DNA of 51,956 nt from JAILLW01 sp045640525 (GCA_045640525.1 JAZUFE010000030.1:1-51956), one strand, 5' to 3'. Counted from the stretch's first letter, positions 1-8,887 are shown. Numbers and translations are program-made. The notes: generated from the sequence alone by a model not told the origin.

Positions 1-183
1 TGTGTAATAATGATTGGCCTGGGTTATCTGTTTGGATGGATACCACTTAGTCCCATGGGCATTCTGTTTATGTGCCTTTGCGTTGCGGGAGTGTATCTTT
101 TTACCTATATCGGATCGTGTATAACCGATAAGGAAAATGCCGAAAGCATCAATAAGGCGCTGGAAGAAAAATATAAAGAATGA
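1..183 (+). CDS. C-terminal end of a small membrane protein (DUF3021-like), cut by window edge
   Basis: The frame starting at base 1 is open to a TGA at 181-183 and encodes about 60 residues. It shows one or two hydrophobic segments (residues about 2-22 and 21-39) followed by a short charged tail ending in EEKYKE. A short membrane protein with a polar C-terminal helix would fit the DUF3021 family, whose genes often sit beside LytTR regulators. The match is by general layout only and the N-terminus lies outside the window. No terminator is visible after it; the tetR promoter begins four bases downstream. Confidence 0.4.
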   Translation, partial: CVIMIGLGYLFGWIPLSPMGILFMCLCVAGVYLFTYIGSCITDKENAESINKALEEKYKE

Positions 184-186
184 TTA

Positions 187-215
187 TTGACAATAGTAGT
201 ATATGGATGTAATAT
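187..215 (+). promoter_or_regulatory. Probable sigma-A promoter of tetR
   Basis: A consensus -35 box TTGACA (187-192) is followed by a 17-bp spacer and TAATAT (210-215). The expected start of transcription, near 222, coincides with the left edge of the operator at 223-239, which is a normal place for a repressor to block initiation. Confidence 0.6.
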
Positions 216-222
216 CATAACA

Positions 223-239
223 ACCGACAACCTGCCGGT
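223..239. promoter_or_regulatory. TetR operator, copy 1 (imperfect)
   Basis: ACCGACAACCTGCCGGT is an inverted repeat with 7-base arms, a 3-base centre and one mismatch. It differs at two positions from the perfect palindrome at 984-1000 upstream of the MFS gene. Two such sites flanking a TetR-family gene indicate autoregulation plus control of the exporter operon. Confidence 0.7.
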
Positions 240-266
240 AAGAAAAGAATCCTATAAATACTAGGT

Positions 267-281
267 GCTAATGTGATTAGC
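267..281. repeat. Inverted repeat in the tetR leader
   Basis: GCTAAT-GTG-ATTAGC is a perfect 6-base inverted repeat a few bases upstream of the purine-rich ribosome site (284-291). In RNA it would be a small hairpin in the leader; in DNA it could be another protein site. Its role is unknown. Confidence 0.35.
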
Positions 282-300
282 TGAGAGGCGGCGGAAACCG

Positions 301-939
301 GTGCGAATAGTTAAAGATGCAGCAGAGAGAAAAAACGAAATACTTGATGTAGCGGAAGAACTGTTTACGCAGAAGGGCTTTGATGATACAAGTACCAACG
401 ATATTATCAATGTTATTGGTATAGCAAGAGGAACACTTTATCATCATTTTAAGTCCAAGGAGGAGATTCTTGATGCAGTGATCGAGAGAATGGAAGGTCA
501 ACTTTTGGCTACTGCAAGGATGATAGCGACGGACAGGTCTATTCCGATTCTTCAGAGACTCACGCAGACTATCATGGCACTTAATGTTGATACAACGCTT
601 GGGCATGAAGTGATTAAACAGGTGCATCGACCGCAGAATGCGCTCCTTCATCAGAAGATGCAAAAGCGCATTATAGCTGAAATTGTGCCGATAGTTGGTA
701 ATCTGATTTTTGAAGGTGTCACGCTTGGAATCTTTAATACGAAGCATCCAATAGAAGCGGCGGAGATGATTATGATTTATTCCAATATCGCATTTGATGA
801 GATAATGGAACATCCCCGAGATGAGATTATGAAGAAGATACAGGCATTCATATATCATACGGAGCGTGTGCTCGGAGCCAAGCAAGGTATACTTGTAGAA
901 GTGATAATGCCAATTTTTTTAAAAGAGATAAACGGTTGA
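301..939 (+). CDS. TetR/AcrR family transcriptional repressor
   Basis: The 212-residue product has the TetR N-terminal helix-turn-helix at about residues 8-55, including the typical AEELFTQKGFDDTS and GTLYHHFKSKEEIL segments. The rest is a helical ligand-binding and dimerisation domain without a recognisable subfamily signature. Start is GTG at 301, chosen because the helix-turn-helix begins directly after it; AGAGGCGG lies upstream. The gene is followed by a hairpin terminator and then the MFS exporter, with matching operators before both genes. The likely role is a ligand-relieved repressor of its own gene and of the MFS/ABC operon, as in many drug-efflux loci; the ligand cannot be read from sequence. 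Confidence 0.9.
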   Translation: MRIVKDAAERKNEILDVAEELFTQKGFDDTSTNDIINVIGIARGTLYHHFKSKEEILDAVIERMEGQLLATARMIATDRSIPILQRLTQTIMALNVDTTLGHEVIKQVHRPQNALLHQKMQKRIIAEIVPIVGNLIFEGVTLGIFNTKHPIEAAEMIMIYSNIAFDEIMEHPRDEIMKKIQAFIYHTERVLGAKQGILVEVIMPIFLKEING

Positions 940-942
940 TTC

Positions 943-975
943 AATTAAAGGAAATGAAGGTTTCCTTTAATTTTT
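943..975 (+). terminator. Hairpin terminator or attenuator after tetR
   Basis: AATTAAAGGAAA (943-954) pairs perfectly with TTTCCTTTAATT (961-972) around a 6-base loop and is followed by more T residues. It lies between the tetR stop and the operator at 984. Because no clear -35/-10 pair was found for the MFS gene, the hairpin may act as a partial terminator through which the operon is read. Confidence 0.65.
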
Positions 976-983
976 ACAAACAG

Positions 984-1000
984 ACCGACAATCTGTCGGT
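984..1000. promoter_or_regulatory. TetR operator, copy 2 (perfect palindrome)
   Basis: ACCGACAATCTGTCGGT has perfectly complementary 7-base arms around ATC. It ends 19 bases before the MFS start codon and 8 before its ribosome site, so a bound repressor would block transcription into the exporter genes. It is the better-matched partner of the site at 223-239. Confidence 0.75.
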
Positions 1001-1019
1001 AAAGAAAAGGAGCGAAAAC

Positions 1020-2252
1020 ATGAAACAGAAATCAAATTTTGGTAAATTCTTTATTCTATGGTCCGGAGAACTCATTTCGGCGATTGGTGGAGGACTTACG
1101 AGCTTCGGACTTGGGGTGTATGTGTTTAATGAAACGGGAAGCGCGACAAATATGGCAATTGTAACACTTCTTGCATTCCTGCCGACCCTGCTGCTCAGTG
1201 CCCCTGCCGGAGTCCTGGCAGACCGATATGACAGAAGACTTCTGATGATGCTTGGAGATGGTCTGTCGGCACTCGGAGTTATATATATTCTGATTTGCAT
1301 GATGACGGGAGGAGCAAGTCTTGTGCAGATATGTATCGGTGTGTTTATAAGTTCAGTGTTTTCTTCGCTGATAGAACCCTCATACAGAGCAACGGTTACT
1401 GATTTGCTTACCGAAGAAGAGTATTCCAAGGCAAGCGGGATGGTTAGCATTGCAGGAAGTGCCAGATATCTTGCATCCCCTCTTATCGCCGGACTACTGC
1501 TTGCGGTTAGTGATATCAAGCTTTTACTGATTATTGACATATGTACTTTCTTTGTGACGGTATTTTGTACAGGTGTTGTAAAGAAAGGGCTGGTAACAAA
1601 GGCAAACGACAATGCGGGCAGCTTTATGGACAGTTTCAGGGAAGGATATGCGGCAATAAAAGAGAAGAAGGGCATAATGGCCCTAATCGTAATTTCTTCG
1701 GTAATCACTTTGTTCATGGGTGCAATTCAGTTGCTTTCGGAACCTCTAATTCTTGATTTTACAGACAGCGCCGCACTTGGAATAGGTGAAACTGTATGTG
1801 CCATGGGAATGCTTGTATCAAGTGTCTTTCTCGGGATTTTTGGTATAAAGAAGAATTATGTGAAGGTGCTGTGCGCATCTTTGGGAATGGCCGGATTGTT
1901 TATGGTTGGATTCAGCCTTGTTGAAAACATGATTGTTATTTCAAGTTTTGGATTCCTGTTTTTCTTTATGCTTCCGTTTGCAAATAACTGTCTTGATTAC
2001 CTGGTTAGAATAAACATTGCTGCCGAAAAACAGGGACGTGCCTGGGGATTGATTGGGTTTATTTCTCAGATGGGCTATGTGGTTTCGTATGGGTGTTTTG
2101 GAATTCTTTCGGATGGAATTGCCAAATGGACAGGTATAGGTGTTGGAAGAGGCTGCGCTGTAGTAATTGCGATATCCGGTGTGCTGCTTGCGATAACATC
2201 GATTGCATTATATATGGTTAAGGATGTAAGGCGCCTTGAAAATCATGAATAA
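1020..2252 (+). CDS. MFS exporter (MefA/EntS-like)
   Basis: The product (410 residues from this start) is a 12-helix major facilitator. The loop between helices 2 and 3 carries the family motif GVLADRYDRR at about residues 63-72, and hydrophobic segments continue to the C-terminus. Length and layout fit the MefA-like group of drug or macrolide exporters. An in-frame upstream start at 936 is rejected because the terminator and operator lie inside it; ATG 1020 has AAGGAG at a good distance. It overlaps the following permease by 8 bases, so the genes are probably co-translated. Proton-driven export of a toxic compound across the cytoplasmic membrane is likely; the substrate is unknown. Confidence 0.85.
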   Translation: MKQKSNFGKFFILWSGELISAIGGGLTSFGLGVYVFNETGSATNMAIVTLLAFLPTLLLSAPAGVLADRYDRRLLMMLGDGLSALGVIYILICMMTGGASLVQICIGVFISSVFSSLIEPSYRATVTDLLTEEEYSKASGMVSIAGSARYLASPLIAGLLLAVSDIKLLLIIDICTFFVTVFCTGVVKKGLVTKANDNAGSFMDSFREGYAAIKEKKGIMALIVISSVITLFMGAIQLLSEPLILDFTDSAALGIGETVCAMGMLVSSVFLGIFGIKKNYVKVLCASLGMAGLFMVGFSLVENMIVISSFGFLFFFMLPFANNCLDYLVRINIAAEKQGRAWGLIGFISQMGYVVSYGCFGILSDGIAKWTGIGVGRGCAVVIAISGVLLAITSIALYMVKDVRRLENHE

Positions 2253-4536
2253 AAAATTGTTAATTCGCAACATACAAAAGAATAAGCTGATAAGCCTTCT
2301 GACCCTTGCTTTCATGGGAATATGTGCAATGTTGACAGTGCTGTTTATTATGCTGTTTGTGAATCTGTCGGAATCGATTGACAGTCTTATGAAGACGGCC
2401 CAAACTCCTGATTTTTTGCAGATGCATACAGGTGATATTGACCAAGAAGAGATTGATTCGTTTGTATCATCGCGCAGGGATGTTAAAGACTACAGCATCA
2501 ATTCTTTTCTAAACTTGGAGAACGCGATGATTACCATAGGTGATAAATCACTCGCGGATAGCACACAAGACAATGGACTGTGTGTGCAAAACAAAAGTTT
2601 TGATTTCTTGCTTGATATGGACAATGAAGTCGCCTACCCGCATGAAGGGCAGGTGTATGTTCCGGTGTGTTATAAAAATGAATATGATATCCGAAAGGGT
2701 TCTATATTTAGAGTCGGCTCATACGAACTTACGGTTGCGGGGTTTATTCGCGATTCACAGATGAATTCGATGATGGCTTCTTCGAAGAGATTTCTGGTAA
2801 ATGATAAGGATTATAACAGGTTAGTCGGAATCGGAAGCGAGGAATATATGATTGAATTCCTGCTTGAAGAAGGCGCAGATATCAATGATTTTTCAAATGC
2901 ATATATTAACGCGAAACTTCCCGATAATGGCCCGGCAATTACATATCCTTTGATCAAAATGATGAATGCTCTTTCGGACGGAATGATGATATTTGTCATT
3001 CTGTTGGTGGCTTTTGTGGTGCTTGTCATTTCAATTATCTGCATTCGATACATCCTGATGACGTCAATGGAAAAGGATAAGAAAGAACTTGGAATGCTGA
3101 AGGCACTCGGCATTTCGCGAGGCGATATTACAATCATGTATCTTTCAAAATATATATTTTTATCGGTACTTGGGGGTGCTTGGGGATTCGTGGTTGCACT
3201 GTTTGTTCAAAAACCGTTGTCGGTTCAAATGAGGGAATTGTATGGTGCGACGAAGACAAATGCGAACGCGATGATTTCGGCGGTAGTCGCAATGATTGTT
3301 GCCCAGGTGATAATCCTTCTGGCGGTGAGAAAAATCATCCGAAAAGCAGGCAATGCCTCCGCCGTGGAAATGCTGTTTGCCCAGAAAAAGTGTGGAAACA
3401 ACAGAAGCAAATACCTGATGATTACTACGGTTACGGCTCTTGGAATGTTCCTGATGCTTGTGCCGCAGAACCTTTACAGCACATTGTCAGCAAGGGATTT
3501 CGTGACTTATATGGGAATTGGAGACGCCGATATCAGAATGGATATTAGGCAATGTGAGAACCTCGGCGGGGTCACCGATGATGTGATGGTCAAGCTTGCC
3601 GGGGACAGGCGCCTTGAGAAGACTGTTCTTATGCAGACCATCAGTTTTAAGGCGAAACTTCCGGATGGCAGCGAAGCGTCGCTCTTAACAGAAGTGGGAG
3701 ATCATCTGGTTTTCCCGGTAAAGTATAATGCCGGACGCGCGCCGGCGGCCAAGAACGAAATTGCTTTGTCAAATCTTAGTGCAGCAGACTTGGCCATTAA
3801 TACAGGCGATACCATTAGTCTCATCATTGGACGTGAGCTCTCGGATTACACGGTATGCGGCATTTACTCCGACATCACGAACGGGGGCAAGACCGCGAAA
3901 ATGGCGCCACTTGACAGGAAAATTATGAACAATTACTCCGACAAAATCATGTGGAGCATTATTTATGCTTCGCTTGCACCGGACATTTCTTGTGAAATAG
4001 GAAAGCTTTGTTCTGAAGCGGTGACGCTTGACTATCAGGAGAAAGATACAGGCGATGAAATTTCCGTAAAGGTAGTAGATATTCAAAAATACGTCGCCGG
4101 AACCTACGGACAGACTATAGGGCAGATAAAATCGGTTGCCGTAGTGAGTGCACTCTGTTCATGTGTGGTGATTCTTATTGTGATTTTGCTCTTTGTCAGG
4201 TTACTAATCCGGCAGGAGAGAGGCGATATATCTTTGAAGAAAGCGCTGGGATTAGCTGCCGGCGAAATTAGAAAATCATATCTCGTAAAAGTATCGGCGT
4301 ATGTGATTGTCGGAATATTTATCGGCGAACTGCTTGGAACAATAGTCGGGCAGATGTTGGTTGGTTTGGCCCTTGAAGGACTCGGTGCATCCGGATTCGC
4401 ATTCGTGCTGAATCCGTTTTGGGTATTTGGGGTAATACCGGTATCTGTGTTGTGCATCGGCATTATCTCAGCAACAATCGGCTTATTGGAAGTGCGTAGT
4501 GTGAGTGCATATGAATGTTGTACCGGGAGGGAGTAG
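2245..4536 (+). CDS. FtsX/MacB-type ABC transporter permease
   Basis: This 763-residue membrane protein has the duplicated FtsX layout: an N-terminal helix, a large extracytoplasmic domain, three helices (from about residue 245, containing VILLVAFVVLVISIICIRYI), another single helix and extracellular domain, then a C-terminal three-helix bundle. Such permeases work with a LolD/MacB-type ATPase, here the next gene, in peptide or antibiotic resistance and lipid extraction rather than classical import. The start is uncertain: ATG 2245 overlaps the MFS stop, while an in-frame TTG at 2236 is also possible. The gene ends one base before the ATPase start codon. Confidence 0.85.
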   Translation: MNKKLLIRNIQKNKLISLLTLAFMGICAMLTVLFIMLFVNLSESIDSLMKTAQTPDFLQMHTGDIDQEEIDSFVSSRRDVKDYSINSFLNLENAMITIGDKSLADSTQDNGLCVQNKSFDFLLDMDNEVAYPHEGQVYVPVCYKNEYDIRKGSIFRVGSYELTVAGFIRDSQMNSMMASSKRFLVNDKDYNRLVGIGSEEYMIEFLLEEGADINDFSNAYINAKLPDNGPAITYPLIKMMNALSDGMMIFVILLVAFVVLVISIICIRYILMTSMEKDKKELGMLKALGISRGDITIMYLSKYIFLSVLGGAWGFVVALFVQKPLSVQMRELYGATKTNANAMISAVVAMIVAQVIILLAVRKIIRKAGNASAVEMLFAQKKCGNNRSKYLMITTVTALGMFLMLVPQNLYSTLSARDFVTYMGIGDADIRMDIRQCENLGGVTDDVMVKLAGDRRLEKTVLMQTISFKAKLPDGSEASLLTEVGDHLVFPVKYNAGRAPAAKNEIALSNLSAADLAINTGDTISLIIGRELSDYTVCGIYSDITNGGKTAKMAPLDRKIMNNYSDKIMWSIIYASLAPDISCEIGKLCSEAVTLDYQEKDTGDEISVKVVDIQKYVAGTYGQTIGQIKSVAVVSALCSCVVILIVILLFVRLLIRQERGDISLKKALGLAAGEIRKSYLVKVSAYVIVGIFIGELLGTIVGQMLVGLALEGLGASGFAFVLNPFWVFGVIPVSVLCIGIISATIGLLEVRSVSAYECCTGRE

Positions 4537-4537
4537 A

Positions 4538-5281
4538 ATGAAAAATATATTAACAGTTCAGAATTTGTGCAAAAATCAGATAATCAAAGACGTGTCCTTC
4601 TCAATAGAAGAGGGTGAAATGGTAGCTGTTATGGGGCCATCGGGTTCAGGAAAATCGACACTTTTATATAATGTATCAGGTATGGATACGGCGGATGCAG
4701 GTTCGGTGATACTTGACGGTAGTGAAGTGACGCACATGAGTGAAGATGAAAAGGCAAAGCTTCGACTTGAGAACATGGGCTTCGTATTTCAGCAGATGAA
4801 TGTGTTGTCAAACCTAAATGTTATTGATAATATCATGTTTCCGGCTCTTCACAGCAAGACGTGTAAGCTGTCGAAGTCACAAATTAGAGAGAGGGCAATA
4901 CAACTTATGCGTGACTTTTCGATAGAAGAATTGGCTAAGCGAGAAGTTACCGAGGTGTCGGGTGGACAGCTGCAGAGAGTATGTATATGCAGAAGCCTTA
5001 TGCTTGAACCCCAGATACTGTTTGCTGATGAGCCGACAGGTGCGCTTAACCAATCAGCGGCCGCAGAGGTCATAGATGCTTTCTTACAGATTAATATGCA
5101 GGGCACAACAATTTTGATGGTAACTCATGACAGTAAGGTTGCCGGTAAATGTGATAGGATTCTCTATATTTTGGATGGGCAGCTGCAGGGCGAACTCAAA
5201 CTGTCTAAGTATCGCGAGGACTGTAATACTGCCGACAGGGAGAGAAAGGTAAACGAATGGTTGGAGGAAAAGGGATGGTAG
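4538..5281 (+). CDS. ABC transporter ATP-binding protein (LolD/MacB type)
   Basis: The 247-residue ATPase shows Walker A GPSGSGKST (about residue 34), Q-loop VFQQMNVLSNL, signature VSGGQLQR, Walker B ILFADEPTGAL and the switch histidine in MVTHD. It powers the preceding permease at the inner face of the membrane. ATG 4538 follows GGGAGGGAG; the longer in-frame start at 4505 lies inside the permease and is rejected. It is the last gene of the TetR-controlled MFS-permease-ATPase run, which together reads as a two-pump efflux or resistance operon. No terminator is obvious after it. Confidence 0.92.
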   Translation: MKNILTVQNLCKNQIIKDVSFSIEEGEMVAVMGPSGSGKSTLLYNVSGMDTADAGSVILDGSEVTHMSEDEKAKLRLENMGFVFQQMNVLSNLNVIDNIMFPALHSKTCKLSKSQIRERAIQLMRDFSIEELAKREVTEVSGGQLQRVCICRSLMLEPQILFADEPTGALNQSAAAEVIDAFLQINMQGTTILMVTHDSKVAGKCDRILYILDGQLQGELKLSKYREDCNTADRERKVNEWLEEKGW

Positions 5282-5331
5282 AAGTGAAGGAGAGAAACTC
5301 GCGATTGACCGTAATAATCTTGCTCGTTGAT

Positions 5332-5360
5332 TTGTAAAATTTCAATATCGACAGTATAAT
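5332..5360 (+). promoter_or_regulatory. Probable promoter of the PAS/GAF kinase locus
   Basis: TTGTAA (5332-5337), a 17-bp spacer and a perfect TATAAT (5355-5360) lie 66 bases upstream of the first PAS start codon. This gap after the ABC operon (5282-5425) shows no other structure. Confidence 0.5.
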
Positions 5361-5425
5361 CAAAATAGAATATTTTATCCAAATAGGTTTGGCTGGTGAG
5401 ATTCAATCATAAACAGGGGGCGTCA

Positions 5426-5752
5426 ATGAGAAATTCAAAACTGATAGAACCGGGAAAGTGGCATATAGAGTATAACGAAGACGGTGAACGTGTTGCACAT
5501 GTCTACGAGGATTCGACAATCAGACTTCTGGGATATTCATCAAAAGATGAATACAATAAGAAGCAGGATTCATGGGAGGACTCAATCCACCCGGATGATT
5601 TGAAAGAACTGAGTCGATATATTGCAGATTTGGAATCAAAGCATCCCGAAGGCATGGATTACGATACGGAGTACAGAATCATGACGAAGCAAGGATATCA
5701 CTGGGTTCATGATTGCGGGCATGTTGTAAGGCGCGAAGACGGTTCGTATTGA
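5426..5752 (+). CDS. N-terminal PAS fragment of a hybrid kinase, separated by frameshift
   Basis: 108 residues form most of a PAS_3-type domain (WHIEYNEDGER near the start, WEDSIHPDDL, YRIMTKQGYHWVHDCG) and stop after RREDGSY. PAS_3 domains normally continue with a strand ending in D-I-T-E-type residues; that missing strand (RIDGAAFDIQD) is encoded immediately downstream in another frame and leads into the next reading frame. The fragment is therefore the N-terminus of the kinase below, not an independent protein. ATG 5426 is used because AGGGGG lies just upstream; a longer in-frame start at 5396 has no ribosome site. As it stands the fragment would be a free PAS domain. Confidence 0.75.
   Translation: MRNSKLIEPGKWHIEYNEDGERVAHVYEDSTIRLLGYSSKDEYNKKQDSWEDSIHPDDLKELSRYIADLESKHPEGMDYDTEYRIMTKQGYHWVHDCGHVVRREDGSY
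5730..5749 (+). other. Frameshift interval in the PAS/GAF hybrid kinase
   Basis: The upstream frame is open to TGA at 5750-5752. The downstream frame is open only from 5730, after a TAA at 5727-5729. Continuous PAS homology therefore needs a net +1 (or -2) shift inside these 20 bases. The site contains GGTTCGTATT; loss of one copy of a tandem GGTTC would produce exactly this change, which is an inference. No classic slippery heptamer or downstream pseudoknot is apparent. Confidence 0.7.
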
Positions 5753-5780
5753 CGGAGCTGCTTTTGATATTCAGGATATT

Positions 5781-8291
5781 TTGGAAAAACAGGAAACGGC
5801 TAAGCAACTTGAAGAATCGCTTGCTTTTACAAACTTTTTCCTGAATACGTATGTGTCGGCCTATTTCGTCGACCTTGATACATGTGCCTGCCAGGTGTAT
5901 TTACGTACAGAAGAACTAAAAGAAAACTATCCTGTCATTGATAACTACTTTGACGGATTGACAGAGTATATCAATCGTGATGTCCATCCGGATGACCGCG
6001 CCGAACTCATAGGTATCCTGGCTCCGGACAATCTAAAAACAAGGCTGAAGGAAGAATCTGATTTTACGCATATTTTCAGAGATCTTTCCGGGGGAATATT
6101 AAAGTATTACAGAGTTCAGGTTATCCGCGGCGTTGACGCACATCATGTGGCTCTTGGCTTTATCGATGTGACGGAAGAATATTGCGAACAGCAGAGCCGA
6201 CTGCTTGGTGCTATTCCGCTTTCTTCCGATGTCCTTACCAAGGCGAATATTGGGCTTTGGGCATTTGAACTTGATGATGGCTGCGAGCCAAGAATGTATG
6301 TTGACGAGGCAATGCTGGGCCTTATCGGTCTTGATCATCAGATTCCGCCGGAAGAAACCTATCATGCATGGTATGACAATATTGATGATGATTCGTATGA
6401 TCTGGTTGCCGATGCAGTTGCCAAGATGACATCGGGCGAACATGCCGAAGTTCAATATCCTTGGCATCATCCGAATGGCGAAACATGGATTGTACGTTGC
6501 GGTGGTGTTCGCAATCCGGAATATACCAAAGGTACCCGTATTGAGGGCACGCATCAGAATGTTACCGAACTTACTCATTTTGACGAAAAAGAGAGGGCTC
6601 GAGCCAAAAAACTTGAGTCTGATTTGGCTATCGAAAAACTTCGAACGGAGGCACTTTCCTTTATTGCAGATCATGAGCCCGATATGGATGAAGCTCTGAA
6701 TTTCTTCGGGGAACGGATTCTGGAGCTTATTGAATGTGATCAGGTTATTTTCCATGAAATCAACGGAAAAAGAATTCTTCACAATGCTTTCGGATTCAGA
6801 GATCTTCCGCAGGAAATTTGCTCCAAGTGTCCTATTACCGATTTTAGCAATGATTTCTATGAAGAAAATGATGTGATTTGTATTGATGACTGCAACGACG
6901 GTTATCGTGGTGTTACGATTCACCGGGATTGTCCGGTTAAATCTTCATATATGCAAAAGATTTATTCCGGTGGAGAATTAATGGGACTGTTCTCGGTTCA
7001 TTACATAAGCAAGCAACACACCTTTTCCGAAAACGATCTTGAAATATTGAAGATGGTTGCAGTCTGTCTTGGACTGATGATAGGACGTGTTAAGGAAAAA
7101 CAAGAAGAAATTGCGAGAATAGAAGCGGAGTCTTCGAGTAAGGCTAAAACGGAATTCTTATTCAATATGTCACACGATATCCGTACACCGATGAGTGCCA
7201 TTCTCGGTTTTACCGATATTGCAATCAACCACATGGATGAACCTGACAGGGTGAGTGACAGCTTGAATAAAATCAAACGCTCCGGAGGGCATTTGCTCAA
7301 TTTGATTAACGATATTCTTGAGATGAGCCGTATCGAAGCCGGCAAGATGGAGATTGCCGCGGCACCTCTTAACGTATATGAAACAACAGAAGGTGTTGTT
7401 ACCATGAGTCACTCTTTGGCTGCAACGAAGAGCATTACCTTCAACGTGCATGTGGGTACTTTGAAGAATCCATACATATATTCGGATGAGCTTCATACCA
7501 ATCAGATTATCATAAATCTTATTTCGAATGCTATTAAGTATACGCCACCCGGTGGAACCGTGGGCTATAGTGTTGAACAAATCGGTGATCCTGTAGACGG
7601 TATGGCAATATATCGGATTACGGTGAAAGATAACGGAATCGGCATGTCCGAAGAATTTCAAAAGCATCTTTTTGAGAGTTTCTCCAGAGAACGGAGCACT
7701 ACGGTCTCCAAACAGGAAGGTGCCGGACTTGGTCTGGCCATTGTAAAGAAAATTGTAGACATGATGGGTGGCACAATTGCTGTAGAAAGCAAACTTGGTG
7801 AAGGGTCAACATTTATTCTTGAAATGCCTTTTAAAGTAATGGATGCCGAAGCAATTGAAAAGTATGAGGCATCTTGTAAAAAGGATACTGTAGTAACAGA
7901 TGGAATTTCGTTCGGCGGCCAAAAGGTCCTTCTTGTAGAAGATAACGAGATGAATCGTGAGATTGCAACAGAACTGTTGGAAGAGGTGGGACTTGTTATT
8001 GATACGGCGGTAGACGGAGCGATGGCAGTCAAAACGGTATCGGAGAAGGGAACAGGGTACTATGATTTCATTCTGATGGATATTCAAATGCCGGTAATGG
8101 ACGGTTATGAGGCAACAGCGAAGATACGAGAATTACCGGGTGGTTCCAAAATTCCAATCATTGCACTGAGCGCGAATGCATTTAAAGAAGATGTAGACAG
8201 ATCACTTGCTGCGGGTATGAATGCTCATGCAGTAAAGCCAATTGATGTTAAGAATTTGTTTGAAACAATTCAGCGCTTGGTCAAAGAGTAA
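5781..8291 (+). CDS. Hybrid histidine kinase, PAS-PAS-GAF-HisKA-HATPase-receiver
   Basis: 836 residues are open from a TTG at 5781, although homology continues upstream in the same frame to about 5742. Order: PAS-like domain (residues about 10-130), PAS_3 (about 145-270), GAF (about 290-440), HisKA with H465 in MSHDIRTPM, HATPase with N-box INLISNAIKYT and G-boxes DNGIGM and GAGLGLA, and a receiver (about 715-835) with D767 in MDIQMP and the conserved lysine in VKPID. There is no transmembrane segment, so it senses a cytoplasmic signal. Phosphate probably passes from H465 to D767 and on to an Hpt protein. The frameshift removes the first PAS domain; the catalytic half is intact. Confidence 0.85.
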   Translation: MEKQETAKQLEESLAFTNFFLNTYVSAYFVDLDTCACQVYLRTEELKENYPVIDNYFDGLTEYINRDVHPDDRAELIGILAPDNLKTRLKEESDFTHIFRDLSGGILKYYRVQVIRGVDAHHVALGFIDVTEEYCEQQSRLLGAIPLSSDVLTKANIGLWAFELDDGCEPRMYVDEAMLGLIGLDHQIPPEETYHAWYDNIDDDSYDLVADAVAKMTSGEHAEVQYPWHHPNGETWIVRCGGVRNPEYTKGTRIEGTHQNVTELTHFDEKERARAKKLESDLAIEKLRTEALSFIADHEPDMDEALNFFGERILELIECDQVIFHEINGKRILHNAFGFRDLPQEICSKCPITDFSNDFYEENDVICIDDCNDGYRGVTIHRDCPVKSSYMQKIYSGGELMGLFSVHYISKQHTFSENDLEILKMVAVCLGLMIGRVKEKQEEIARIEAESSSKAKTEFLFNMSHDIRTPMSAILGFTDIAINHMDEPDRVSDSLNKIKRSGGHLLNLINDILEMSRIEAGKMEIAAAPLNVYETTEGVVTMSHSLAATKSITFNVHVGTLKNPYIYSDELHTNQIIINLISNAIKYTPPGGTVGYSVEQIGDPVDGMAIYRITVKDNGIGMSEEFQKHLFESFSRERSTTVSKQEGAGLGLAIVKKIVDMMGGTIAVESKLGEGSTFILEMPFKVMDAEAIEKYEASCKKDTVVTDGISFGGQKVLLVEDNEMNREIATELLEEVGLVIDTAVDGAMAVKTVSEKGTGYYDFILMDIQMPVMDGYEATAKIRELPGGSKIPIIALSANAFKEDVDRSLAAGMNAHAVKPIDVKNLFETIQRLVKE

Positions 8292-8305
8292 AAGAAGTGG
8301 AAAAC

Positions 8306-8857
8306 ATGGACGAGAAAAAGAATACCAAGAAGAAAATATTGCATTGGGTTTTGCTGATTGCAATAGCCTGCGTACTGGCTCTGATAGTGCTTTTAATATT
8401 AATGCTTCCGATTATCAAAGGCGATGTGTACTACACCAAAGAAGGAAGACAGACAAGGCAAGCCATGGAAGAGGATATCCCCAATACTCCAAAATTCCCG
8501 GATGATCCGGAAGCGGAGCCGCCAACTTGCATTCTTGTTGAATTGAAAAATGAGGATATTTTTGACAAAGGATATTACGAGTACTATTTTGATATTTTCA
8601 CTTCAGGTGTTGCCTATATTGGTTCCAACAATGATCCTGCATCCGATATTGAATGGAAAGTATATATTTCCGACACCAAACTTACGGAGAAAGAAATATA
8701 TGCCTTGGAAGAAACCGAGCCTGTTGCAATTAACAAAGGCGAGGTCGAAATTGAACGTGGACAGTGGATTTATGTTCTTTGCAATGTTAATGCCCAAACA
8801 GCCAAATCACCGTCCGATTCAATGTTCGGTATAACAAGTTTTCGTAGCTATGCATAA
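8306..8857 (+). CDS. Membrane-anchored protein of unknown function
   Basis: I do not recognise the family. The 183-residue product has a lysine-rich start (MDEKKNTKKK), one long hydrophobic segment (about residues 14-35) and a soluble, acidic, probably extracytoplasmic remainder with a proline-rich linker (about residues 58-72, ending EAEPP). An in-frame GTG at 8297 is an alternative start; neither has a strong ribosome site. It begins 14 bases after the kinase stop, so it is probably co-transcribed with the kinase, and it is followed by a secreted LysM protein. The three could form a sensing and envelope unit, but this rests on position alone. Confidence 0.65.
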   Translation: MDEKKNTKKKILHWVLLIAIACVLALIVLLILMLPIIKGDVYYTKEGRQTRQAMEEDIPNTPKFPDDPEAEPPTCILVELKNEDIFDKGYYEYYFDIFTSGVAYIGSNNDPASDIEWKVYISDTKLTEKEIYALEETEPVAINKGEVEIERGQWIYVLCNVNAQTAKSPSDSMFGITSFRSYA

Positions 8858-8887
8858 GAATTTTACACAATACAAGGAGGAAAACAT

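Noticed and set aside
5741..5760. Programmed ribosomal frameshifting in the PAS kinase
   Set aside because: No slippery heptamer, internal Shine-Dalgarno or downstream structure is evident; mutation or sequencing error is simpler.
6099..6923. 274-codon minus-strand frame inside the PAS/GAF kinase
   Set aside because: It lies wholly inside a well-supported gene on the other strand and has no recognisable domain; a shadow frame.
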